A stretch of 7,703 bases of DNA from a bacterium UBP1_UBA4771. Lineage in GTDB: Bacteria > Krumholzibacteriota > Krumholzibacteriia > Krumholzibacteriales > Krumholzibacteriaceae. Of this stretch, positions 1 through 6,137 are shown one piece after another. The notes beneath the pieces were generated by a model. It was given only the letters and a program-made list of their open reading frames with translations, had not been told where the DNA came from and ran no database searches. The DNA is taken from NCBI GenBank assembly GCA_002403295.1, contig DHHN01000028.1:1-7703 (forward strand). The letters are read 5' to 3'. How positions within the stretch are numbered: position 1 is the first letter of the stretch; every line of letters starts with the position of its first letter. The position numbers and the translations under genes were made by a program.

Positions 1-503
1 GCGAGTATCTCAACGAGTACCGCGTCGCCCAGATCGTTCTCGCGAGCGCCGAGGACGCCGCGCGGGCGAAGGATCTGCTCGCGACGCGCGCCTTCGACTG
101 GGTGGCGAACAGGCACTCGATCGAATCGGGGGCGCGCCGCGGCGGCGATATCGGCTACCTCACGAAGGGCAACATGATGCCCGAGCTCGAGGCGATCGTA
201 TTCGACATGCAGCCGGGGGACGTGAGCGACGTCGTCAGGTCGGATTTCGGCTATCATATATTCAAGCTCGTCGACGTGCGCGAGGCCCTCGTCGCCGTGG
301 GTCTCGGGGACGTCCGCGAACAGATCATGAACGCGCTCATGCTCGAGAAACGGACGCGCGCGTACCGGGAGCTGCTCGACGCCCTCAGGGCGAAGGCCGC
401 GATCGCGTACCGGGACGCCGCCTACGAGCGCGGCCTCCTGCGCGAGCCCGAGCTCGACACGCTCGGATTCGAGGAGACGTCCGACACGACGGAGACGCCC
501 TGA
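1..503 (+). CDS. PpiC-type parvulin peptidyl-prolyl isomerase, C-terminal part (5' end outside window)
   Basis: The first complete codon begins at base 3 and the frame runs 166 codons to a TGA at 501-503. An internal ATG at 102 lies inside the domain and is not the start. The visible part is a parvulin domain (about fragment residues 7-95): a first strand RVAQIVLAS, the GGDIGYLTKGNM loop, the region PELEAIVFDMQPGDVSDVV, and the closing FGYHIFKLV. A charged helical tail follows. By family, such proteins are periplasmic or membrane-anchored foldases that assist proteins crossing the envelope. The first active-site His of parvulins is replaced here by Gln (bases 30-32), while the His of FGYH is kept, so isomerase activity may be weak. 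It sits 20 bases before a SurA-like gene, making a tandem chaperone pair. Signal peptide and N-terminal domain are not visible, so the exact subfamily (SurA-, PrsA- or PpiD-like) is open. Confidence 0.9.
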   Translation, partial: EYLNEYRVAQIVLASAEDAARAKDLLATRAFDWVANRHSIESGARRGGDIGYLTKGNMMPELEAIVFDMQPGDVSDVVRSDFGYHIFKLVDVREALVAVGLGDVREQIMNALMLEKRTRAYRELLDALRAKAAIAYRDAAYERGLLREPELDTLGFEETSDTTETP

Positions 504-511
504 CGGCGTTC

Positions 512-520
512 GAGGAGGAA
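512..520 (+). promoter_or_regulatory. Strong Shine-Dalgarno of the surA-like gene
   Basis: GAGGAGGAA lies with its GGAGG core at 514-518, five bases before the ATG at 524. This is the best ribosome-binding site in the window. It decides the start at 524 rather than the second in-frame ATG at 539. Confidence 0.8.
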
Positions 521-523
521 CGG

Positions 524-1870
524 ATGCATCGCACGATCATGAGGGCGGCGGCGGCCGCCGCCGCGGCGTGGCTCTCGCTCGCGGCCGGCGGTGTCTCGGC
601 CGGCGCGGCGGGCGTATCGAGCGACACCTTCGCCATTCAGGGGGGGGTGATCGACCGCGTCGTCGCGACGATCGAGGACCGCGCCATCCTCAAGAGCGAC
701 ATCGACACCGAGCTCAAACGCATTCTCGTGCAGACGCAGCGCACCGAGATCCCCGCCGCCGAGGAGAAGACGATCCGCGGGGAGATCCTGAACGGGCTCA
801 TCGCGGAGGCCTTGCTCGCGATCCAGGCCGAACGGGACAAGATCACCGTGGAGGACCGCGAGGTGGACGCGCGGGTGGACCAGATGATCGAGCAGAACAG
901 GACGATGCTCGGCGGCGACGACGCCTTCGCCCGGCAGCTCGCGGCCGAGGGGCTCACGCTCGAGGGGCTCAAGGCCATCTATCGCGACAAGACGCGCACG
1001 CGGATGATCATCGACCGGTTCGCGTATCAGAAGGTGGGAAACGACGTGCGCGTCTCGGACCGCGAGGTGCGCGAATACTACAAGGCGCACGTCGAGGAGC
1101 TCCCGAAGCGGCCGCCGACGGTGAACCTCGCGCACATCCTCATCGTCGCGAAACCCTCCGAGGCCGTGCTCGCGGCGGCGCTCGACAAGATCTCGGGAAT
1201 CGAGAAGCGCCTCAAGGCGGGAGCGGATTTCGCGGCGCTCGCGAAGGAAACGAGCGATTGCCCGAGCGCGAAGTTCGGCGGAAGCCTCGGGACGATCAGG
1301 CTCGAGGATCTCAACAACCCGGCGTTCGAGGACGCCGCGCACGCGCTCGCCCCCGGCGAGACGAGCGCCCCCGTGCTCACGGATTTCGGGTATCACCTCA
1401 TACGGGTCGAACGAGTCGAGGGAGACATGGTGACGCTGCGGCATATCCTCGCCCGTGCCGAGGCGACGCAGCGGGATCTCGAAGCGGCCGCGACGCTCGC
1501 CGAACGGGTGCGCGCGGAAATCGCCGCCGGCGGGGATTTCGTCGCGGGCGCCGCGAAGTACTCCGATGACGCCGCGACGAAAAGCGCGGGCGGGATGCTC
1601 GGCGAGGTGCCGATCGAAAACCTTCCCGAGAGCGTGCGCGAGACGCTGCGGGGCGTCGCCGCCGGCGAGATCGCCCCCGTCATCAAGGATCCGAAGGGGT
1701 TCCGCATCCTCAGGGTCATCTCCTGGGACGAGGGCCGCGCCTACACGTACGACGAGGCGAAAGACGAGCTCCGCCGCTTCATCGAGCAGGAAAAGCTCGA
1801 GCTGCGCCTCGGCGAGTACGTCGAGGAGCTCAAGAAAACCTACTCCGTGGAGATCCGGGGCGAGGCCTGA
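524..1870 (+). CDS. surA: SurA-like periplasmic chaperone with two parvulin domains
   Basis: The 448-residue protein is close to the usual SurA length. Residues 1 to about 28 look like a signal peptide: a short basic start (MHRTIMR), an Ala/Leu-rich core and small residues near the cut. Residues about 42-185 resemble the SurA N-terminal chaperone domain, starting with VIDRVVATIEDRAILKSDID. Parvulin domain 1 (about 198-297) keeps both family histidines, His204 in AHILI and His291 in FGYHLI. Parvulin domain 2 (about 302-398) keeps His307 in RHILA but has Arg394 where the FGYH His is expected. The C-terminal helix (about 408-440) would complete the chaperone core. By family knowledge it escorts unfolded outer-membrane proteins across the periplasm. 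It follows another parvulin gene and precedes an S4 gene and pdxA; surA and pdxA are also neighbours in E. coli. The symbol is by domain order and context; true orthology was not tested. Confidence 0.88.
   Translation: MHRTIMRAAAAAAAAWLSLAAGGVSAGAAGVSSDTFAIQGGVIDRVVATIEDRAILKSDIDTELKRILVQTQRTEIPAAEEKTIRGEILNGLIAEALLAIQAERDKITVEDREVDARVDQMIEQNRTMLGGDDAFARQLAAEGLTLEGLKAIYRDKTRTRMIIDRFAYQKVGNDVRVSDREVREYYKAHVEELPKRPPTVNLAHILIVAKPSEAVLAAALDKISGIEKRLKAGADFAALAKETSDCPSAKFGGSLGTIRLEDLNNPAFEDAAHALAPGETSAPVLTDFGYHLIRVERVEGDMVTLRHILARAEATQRDLEAAATLAERVRAEIAAGGDFVAGAAKYSDDAATKSAGGMLGEVPIENLPESVRETLRGVAAGEIAPVIKDPKGFRILRVISWDEGRAYTYDEAKDELRRFIEQEKLELRLGEYVEELKKTYSVEIRGEA
545..564 (+). repeat. 20-bp perfect palindrome inside the surA signal-peptide codons
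   Basis: GCGGCGGCGG is followed immediately by its exact reverse complement. The sequence encodes part of the Ala run of the signal peptide (residues 8-14 and flanking bases), where the codons switch from GCG to GCC in the middle. It lies about 20 bases after the start codon and could fold into a short GC hairpin with a minimal loop. It may simply reflect alanine codons in a GC-rich genome. Confidence 0.75.
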
Positions 1871-1880
1871 CGGGGACGGC

Positions 1881-2162
1881 ATGAGGATCGATCTCCTCCT
1901 CAAGGCGCTCTGTCTCGCGAAGACGCGCAGCCAGGCCCGCAAGGGGTGCGACGCTGGCAGCGTGACGCTGAACGGCGCCCGGGCGAAACCGAGCGCGGAG
2001 GCGCGCGCGGGAGACGTCGTCGAGATCCGCTACCCGCGGAGGGTGCTCGCCGTCGAGGTGCTGGAGGTCCCCGCCGGGCAAACCTCGCGCCGCGACGCCG
2101 CGAGATTCTACCGCGTGCTGCGCGAGCACGAGATCGAGGAGAGCGGAGGCTGGAATGACTGA
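1881..2162 (+). CDS. rqcP: Small S4-domain RNA-binding protein, RqcP/Hsp15-like
   Basis: A 93-residue protein starting at ATG 1881, ten bases after the surA stop, with only a weak GGGGA upstream. The same frame is open far upstream inside surA, but only the part from 1881 looks like a protein family. Residues 1-62 form an S4 domain: MRIDLLLKALCLAKTRSQAR, then the turn GSVTLNGARAKPS, then AGDVVEIRYP and VLAVEVLEVP. The tail TSRRDAARFYRVLREHEIEE resembles the C-terminal helix of Bacillus RqcP (YabO). By family knowledge RqcP binds the 50S ribosome with RqcH and peptidyl-tRNA and helps extend alanine tails on stalled chains; the related Hsp15 (HslR) rescues 50S particles carrying nascent chain-tRNA. 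I prefer RqcP from length and tail, but cannot exclude Hsp15. No rqcH is visible. It overlaps pdxA by eight bases. Confidence 0.82.
   Translation: MRIDLLLKALCLAKTRSQARKGCDAGSVTLNGARAKPSAEARAGDVVEIRYPRRVLAVEVLEVPAGQTSRRDAARFYRVLREHEIEESGGWND
2145..2149 (+). promoter_or_regulatory. Shine-Dalgarno of pdxA inside the S4 gene
   Basis: GGAGG lies five bases before the ATG at 2155, within the last codons of the S4-domain gene. The stop of that gene (2160-2162) lies just inside pdxA, so the two are probably translationally coupled. The site supports 2155 as the pdxA start. Confidence 0.7.
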
Positions 2163-3177
2163 CGCGAAGGTCAGGCTCGCCCTCACGGTGGGCGATCCCG
2201 GCGGCGTCGGCCCGGAGCTCGTCGCGTCGCTCATCGCGCGGCGCGCGCTCGCCGCGGCGGAGGTCTTCGTCATCGGCGCCTACGCCGCCCTCGCCGACTG
2301 GCTCTCCCTTCCCGCCTGCAAGACGGCGCGCGTCATCCCCTACGCCGACGCGGCGCGCATCGCGGAGCCCGAATCCTTCCCCGTGTTCATCGACACCGGC
2401 GGAGACGCGCGATTCCCGCGCGGCCGCGCGAGCGCCGAAGGGGGCCGCGCGTCGGGGCTCGCCGTCGAGACGGCGGTGTTTCTCGCCAAGCGCGCCCTCG
2501 TCGAGGGGATCGTCACCGGCCCGATATCGAAGGAAGCGCTCCAGAAGGGCGGCTACGGATACCGCGGCCACACGGACATGCTCGCGAGCCTCTTCGGCGC
2601 CCACGAGGCGCAGATGATGATGGTGAACGGGCGGCTGCGCATCGTGATTCTCACCCGCGACATGCCGCTCCGGGATGCGCCGGCGGCGGTGACGCGGGAC
2701 CGCATCCGCGCCGGCGTGCTCGCGACGGCGCAGGCGCTCGCCGAGCTCTGGGGCGTCGAGCGGCCGCGGATCGCGGTGGCCGCGCTCAACCCCCACAGCG
2801 GTGACGGCGGCGTGCTCGGGGACGAGGAGCTCGTGACGATCGTCCCGGCGCTCAAGGACCTGCGGCGCGACGGCGTCGCGGTCGACGGGCCGTTCCCCGC
2901 CGACACATTGTTTTACAAATGGGAGGATAAGGGGTACGATGCCTACGTGGCGCTCTACCACGACCAGGGGATGATACCGTTCAAGCTGGCCGGGTTCGAG
3001 CGCGGCGTCAACATGACGATCGGGCTGCCCGTCGTGCGGACCTCCGTCTGCCACGGGACGGCCTACGATCTGGCGGGGAGCGGGACCGCCGGCACGGGAA
3101 GCCTCGAGAGCGCCGTGGCGCTCGCGATCGAGTGCTGTCTCGCGCGGCGGCGCCGTCGCGGCGCGCCGCCCCCGTAA
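2155..3177 (+). CDS. pdxA: 4-hydroxythreonine-4-phosphate dehydrogenase
   Basis: This 340-residue protein matches PdxA along its length. By family it oxidises 4-phosphohydroxy-L-threonine with NAD(P) in the DXP-dependent route to pyridoxal 5'-phosphate, as a cytoplasmic metal-dependent dimer. Visible motifs in order: GDPGGVGPE (13-21), TGPISKEAL (121-129), GHTDML (138-143), LNPHSGDGG (211-219), GPFPADTLF (245-253), YDAYVALYHDQGMIPFK (261-277) and VNMTIGLPVVRTSVCHGTAYDLAGSGTA (from 285). Metal ligands matching E. coli His211 and His266 are His214 and His269. At the place of E. coli His166 (TTHLPLRD) this protein reads TRDMPLRD, giving Asp169. The C-terminus ends in an odd Arg-rich and Pro-rich tail, RRRRRGAPPP, whose codons form one arm of a hairpin at the ftsE junction. 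No other B6 gene is in the window. Confidence 0.96.
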   Translation: MTDAKVRLALTVGDPGGVGPELVASLIARRALAAAEVFVIGAYAALADWLSLPACKTARVIPYADAARIAEPESFPVFIDTGGDARFPRGRASAEGGRASGLAVETAVFLAKRALVEGIVTGPISKEALQKGGYGYRGHTDMLASLFGAHEAQMMMVNGRLRIVILTRDMPLRDAPAAVTRDRIRAGVLATAQALAELWGVERPRIAVAALNPHSGDGGVLGDEELVTIVPALKDLRRDGVAVDGPFPADTLFYKWEDKGYDAYVALYHDQGMIPFKLAGFERGVNMTIGLPVVRTSVCHGTAYDLAGSGTAGTGSLESAVALAIECCLARRRRRGAPPP

Positions 3178-3191
3178 CGCAGGGCGGCGCG
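3162..3191 (+). promoter_or_regulatory. 10-bp GC hairpin spanning the pdxA stop and the ftsE ribosome-binding region
   Basis: CGCGCCGCCC (3162-3171) pairs perfectly with GGGCGGCGCG (3182-3191) across a ten-base loop that holds the pdxA stop codon TAA (3175-3177). The 3' arm ends two bases before the ftsE ATG and contains most of the only Shine-Dalgarno candidate, AGGG at 3181-3184. There is no T tract, so it does not look like an intrinsic terminator. A role in coupling ftsE translation to pdxA translation is my inference. Confidence 0.55.
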
Positions 3192-3193
3192 GC

Positions 3194-3979
3194 ATGGAAC
3201 AGGATCAGAGAATCATCGTCGGGGTCTACCACCTCTCGAAGAACTTCGGGAAGCACTTCGGGCTCCACGACATCAATCTCCAGGTGGCGAACGGCGAGTT
3301 CGTGTTCCTCGTCGGCCCGAGCGGCGCGGGAAAGAGCACCCTGCTCCGCATGATATACATGGACGATTTTCCCGACGCGGGGCAGGTCGTCATCGGGCCG
3401 CACGTCTCGACGCGCATGAGGGCCGCGGGGATCGCGGAGCTCCGCCGCAAGACGGGGATCGTCTTTCAGGACTTCCGGCTTCTCGGCGACAAGACCGTCT
3501 TCGAGAACGTCGCCCTCGCGCTCAAGGCCGCGGGCGCCGGGCTCGGCGAGATCAAGAAGCAGGTCACCGAGATCCTCATGCGGGTCGGGCTCTACCACAA
3601 GCGCTACGATTTTCCGCACGAGCTCTCCGGCGGGGAGCAACAGCGCGTGGCCATCGCGCGCGCCATCGCGAACCGCCCGGCGGTGCTGCTCGCCGACGAA
3701 CCGACGGGCAACCTCGACGCCGTCGTCACGAGGAGCATCCTCGAGCTCCTCTTCAAGATAAACGCCGGAGGGACCGCCGTGCTCATGGCCACGCACGACC
3801 TCGAGCTCGTGAAGAGTTTCGGGCAGCGGATCATCTACCTCGAGGGCGGCCGCGTCGTGAAGGACAGCGAGATGATCTACGTCGGCGACCTGCGCAAACG
3901 GATCGACGATTCGCTCGTGGGCCGCCGCGCGGAGCGCCTCGAGGAGCGCGACATCCGCGGCGAGAGGGAGGAGCGGTGA
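3194..3979 (+). CDS. ftsE: Cell division ATP-binding protein FtsE
   Basis: ABC-type ATPase of 261 residues. Motifs in order: Walker A GPSGAGKST (41-49), Q-loop VFQDFRLL (Gln92), signature LSGGEQQR (144-151), Walker B VLLADEP (164-170, catalytic Glu169), D-loop GNLDA, and switch His201 in MATHDL. The start VYHLSKNFGKHFGLHDINLQV and QDFRLLGDKTVFENV are typical of FtsE rather than LolD or MacB. By family, FtsE dimerises on the inner face of the membrane with FtsX and uses ATP hydrolysis to switch on cell-wall hydrolases at the division site. The next gene is ftsX, overlapping by four bases, then an EnvC-like activator, which strongly supports the call. It is longer than typical FtsE (about 220-230 residues): the last 30 or so residues are a charged tail rich in Arg and Glu. 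Confidence 0.96.
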   Translation: MEQDQRIIVGVYHLSKNFGKHFGLHDINLQVANGEFVFLVGPSGAGKSTLLRMIYMDDFPDAGQVVIGPHVSTRMRAAGIAELRRKTGIVFQDFRLLGDKTVFENVALALKAAGAGLGEIKKQVTEILMRVGLYHKRYDFPHELSGGEQQRVAIARAIANRPAVLLADEPTGNLDAVVTRSILELLFKINAGGTAVLMATHDLELVKSFGQRIIYLEGGRVVKDSEMIYVGDLRKRIDDSLVGRRAERLEERDIRGEREER

Positions 3980-4845
3980 ACGCGGCGCAGATCGGCTACG
4001 TGTTCGACGAGGCGGCGACGATGCTGAGAAGGCACAAGGCCGCGAACGCCGTCTCGATCGTCATCATGGGGCTCTCGCTCCTCATCCTCGTCGTGTTCCT
4101 CCTCATCACGCTCAACATGCAGGCGGTGATCGACCGGGCCGGCGACGAAATGCGGATGTACGTCTTTCTCGAGGACGGCGCCGGCGAGCCGGCGGCGCGC
4201 GACATTCAGATGCGGCTGCTGGGCCTCGCGGGCGTCGAGGAGGTCGTGTACGTGCCGCGCGAGGAGGCGCTCGTTTCGTTCCGCGAGGCGCTCGGGAAGG
4301 ACAGCGACATCCTCGACGCGCTCGAGAGCAATCCGCTTCCCGACGCGTTCCGCGTGAAGTTGAAGCCGGACTACATCCGGAGCGAGCGTCTCGAGGCGAT
4401 GTCGCAGGAGATCGGGCGGTGGAAGGGCGTCGAGGAGACGCGCTACGGCGAGCGGTGGCTCGAGCGGGGCGAAGCGCTCGTCAAGGGGTTCTATTTCGCC
4501 GATCTCTTCGTCGGGCTCATTATCCTGCTCTCCGTCATATTCGTCATCGCGAACACGGTGCGGCTCACCGTGATTTCGCGGCAGCGATCGATCGAGGTCG
4601 CGCGGCTCGTCGGCGCGACGAACGCCTACATCAGGATCCCGTTCCTCGTCGAGGGCGCGGTCCAGGGGGCGGTCGCCGCCGGCCTCGCCGTGGGGCTCGC
4701 GGCGATCGTCCACGCCCTCGCGCGGCGGCACCTGCCGGGGCTCCTCTTTCTGGGCGGCGAAGCGATCGCCGCCTTCGTATTCGTCTGCATGGTCCTCGGG
4801 GCGGTCGTGAGCCTCGGGGCGATGCGGCGGCTGCTGCGGCTCTAG
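3976..4845 (+). CDS. ftsX: Cell division ABC transporter permease FtsX
   Basis: A 289-residue membrane protein with the FtsX plan: short cytoplasmic N-terminus, TM1 (about 23-47), a large extracytoplasmic domain (about 50-170), then TM2 (172-195), TM3 (222-247) and TM4 (256-280). Diagnostic stretches are NPLPDAFRVKL (119-129) in the external domain and RSIEVARLVGATNAYIRIPFLVEG (204-227) between TM2 and TM3. I chose the GTG at 3976, which overlaps the ftsE stop as GTGA and has a purine-rich GGGAGGAG (3966-3973) just upstream; the next ATG (4021) would cut into the N-terminus. By family, FtsX does not transport a substrate. Its external domain binds an EnvC- or PcsB-like coiled-coil protein and passes on the FtsE ATPase signal. 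The likely partner is encoded 22 bases downstream. Confidence 0.95.
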   Translation: MNAAQIGYVFDEAATMLRRHKAANAVSIVIMGLSLLILVVFLLITLNMQAVIDRAGDEMRMYVFLEDGAGEPAARDIQMRLLGLAGVEEVVYVPREEALVSFREALGKDSDILDALESNPLPDAFRVKLKPDYIRSERLEAMSQEIGRWKGVEETRYGERWLERGEALVKGFYFADLFVGLIILLSVIFVIANTVRLTVISRQRSIEVARLVGATNAYIRIPFLVEGAVQGAVAAGLAVGLAAIVHALARRHLPGLLFLGGEAIAAFVFVCMVLGAVVSLGAMRRLLRL

Positions 4846-4867
4846 CGGCGGCTCGGGAAGGAACGCG

Positions 4868-6064
4868 ATGCGCGCGCCGGGAAAACATTCGCGTTGGATC
4901 GTCGCCGGGGCCGCGCTGGCCCTCCTCGTCGCGCTCGCGGGCGCGTCGGCGCAGGAGCAGGATCTCGATCGGCAGCTCCGCGAAAAGGACGTCGAGCTCC
5001 GGAAGCTCCGCGAGGAGATCGCGGAGCAGCGAAGGCGCATCGCCGAGGTCGAGAAGAAGGAGCGGGACGCCGCCGATTATTTGAAGAAGCTCGAGAACGA
5101 GGAGCGGCTGACGAAGAGGCTCCTCGGCGGACTCAACGACAAGGAAGCGATGCTCGAGCGGCAGGCGTCGAAGCTGCGCGGAGACCTCGCGTACAGCGAA
5201 ACGGTGTACCGGCGGCGCCTCTCGATACTCGCGGGCCGCCTGCGGGGCATCTACAAGGACGGGACGAAGTTCGCGTGGCAGGAGCTCCTCGGCGCGGGCA
5301 GCTTCGACGACCTCCTCAACCGCTACAAGTACCTCTCCGCGATCGCCGAGCAGGACGCGAACCTCGTCGAGGAGGTACGCCAGCGCAAGGCGACGATCGG
5401 GCGGCAGGAGGCGGGGATCACCGAGAACCTCTATCAGGTGAGCGCCGCCCGGAAGGAAAAGGAGACGGAGCTCGGGCGCTTGCGCGAGAACGAGCGCAAG
5501 CGCCAGCGCAGCCTCGCCGAGCTCAAGACGAGCAAAACGAAGTACCAAAAGCGGATCGAGGATCTCGCGAAGGCCGAGCAGGAGATCCTGTCGATCATCG
5601 GGGATCTCGAGCGGGCGCGCGCGGCGGCCGCCCCGGCGGACGAAGCGGCGTACGCGGAGAAGGATTTCCCCTCGCTCAAGGGGCGCATGGCGCCGCCGGT
5701 CGCCGGAAAAACGGTGCGGGGCTTCGGGCAGTCGAAGCACCCGGAGTTCGGGACGGTCACGAACAACACGGGCATCGACATCGAGGCTCGCCCCGGCTCG
5801 CCCGTGCGGGCCGTCGCGCGCGGCAAGGTCGAGTACGCGAGCCTCCTCCCCGGTTTCGGAAACTGCATCATCATCGCGCACGGCGCGGGGTATTACACGC
5901 TCTATGCGCACACGTCGAAGATATTCGTGAAGCAGGGCGCCATGGTGAGCGGCGGGGACCTCATCGCCGAAGTGGGCGACGCCGCGTCCGGCGCCTCGGC
6001 GCCGTTCCATTTCGAGATTCGCAAGTCGAAGACGCCGCTCGACCCGGCGCAATGGCTGAAATAG
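4868..6064 (+). CDS. envC: EnvC-like coiled-coil protein with degenerate LytM (M23) domain
   Basis: This 398-residue protein has a signal peptide (1-28, ending GASA before QEQ), a long Glu/Lys/Arg-rich coiled coil (about 29-250, broken by a less charged segment near 125-165), and a C-terminal LytM/M23 domain (about 272-398). Active M23 enzymes have HxGxD, YAH and HxH motifs. Here the first reads NTGID (Asn300 for His, Asp304 kept), YAH is intact (His348), and the last reads PFHFEIR (Pro379 for His, His381 kept). Two expected histidines, including one zinc ligand, are therefore missing. This fits an EnvC-type activator that does not cut murein itself but opens a periplasmic amidase under FtsEX control; that role is inferred from family and context. 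The ATG at 4868 has AAGGA (4858-4862) five bases upstream. No amidase gene is in the window. Confidence 0.9.
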   Translation: MRAPGKHSRWIVAGAALALLVALAGASAQEQDLDRQLREKDVELRKLREEIAEQRRRIAEVEKKERDAADYLKKLENEERLTKRLLGGLNDKEAMLERQASKLRGDLAYSETVYRRRLSILAGRLRGIYKDGTKFAWQELLGAGSFDDLLNRYKYLSAIAEQDANLVEEVRQRKATIGRQEAGITENLYQVSAARKEKETELGRLRENERKRQRSLAELKTSKTKYQKRIEDLAKAEQEILSIIGDLERARAAAAPADEAAYAEKDFPSLKGRMAPPVAGKTVRGFGQSKHPEFGTVTNNTGIDIEARPGSPVRAVARGKVEYASLLPGFGNCIIIAHGAGYYTLYAHTSKIFVKQGAMVSGGDLIAEVGDAASGASAPFHFEIRKSKTPLDPAQWLK

Positions 6065-6067
6065 GAA

Positions 6068-6086
6068 GCGGCCGGAGAGCGGCCGC
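6068..6086 (+). promoter_or_regulatory. GC hairpin 1 after envC
   Basis: GCGGCCG (6068-6074) pairs perfectly with CGGCCGC (6080-6086) across the five-base loop GAGAG. It begins three bases after the envC stop codon. No T tract follows, so it is not a classical Rho-independent terminator. Confidence 0.55.
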
Positions 6087-6092
6087 CCGGAC

Positions 6093-6109
6093 GCGCCGGC
6101 GCCCGGCGC
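6093..6109 (+). promoter_or_regulatory. GC hairpin 2 before holB
   Basis: GCGCCGG (6093-6099) pairs perfectly with CCGGCGC (6103-6109) across a three-base loop CGC. It lies six bases after hairpin 1 and ends 16 bases before the purine-rich site upstream of holB. No T tract follows. It could be a processing, pausing or 3'-end stabilising structure; the function is unknown. Confidence 0.5.
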
Positions 6110-6125
6110 CGCGGCGGATCCGGCG

Positions 6126-6133
6126 AAGGAAGG
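6126..6133 (+). promoter_or_regulatory. Probable Shine-Dalgarno of holB
   Basis: AAGGAAGG is the only good ribosome-binding site between envC and the delta-prime P-loop. It is followed by TTCG and then ATC ATC at 6138-6143. It places initiation at one of these ATC codons, or at a codon misread in the assembly, and argues against the internal ATG at 6279. Confidence 0.5.
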
Positions 6134-6137
6134 TTCG

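Noticed and set aside
1455..1880. Extending the S4-domain gene upstream to the ATG at 1455
   Set aside because: The extra 142 residues overlap surA out of frame and are a Ser/Arg/Pro-rich shadow; the S4 domain begins exactly at ATG 1881.
422..1942. 506-codon open frame on the minus strand opposite surA
   Set aside because: It is antisense to a clear SurA-like gene, Arg/Leu/Glu-rich without recognisable motifs, and is typical of the long shadow frames made by GC-rich codon bias.
6056..6065. +1 frameshift at AAA TAG that would fuse EnvC to delta-prime
   Set aside because: The frames do permit it, because a +1 slip enters the open holB frame. It would join a periplasmic protein to a cytoplasmic one, and a ribosome-binding site lies in front of holB, so a separate start is more likely.
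6068..6109. Rho-independent terminator after envC
   Set aside because: The stems are good, but no T tract follows either of them.
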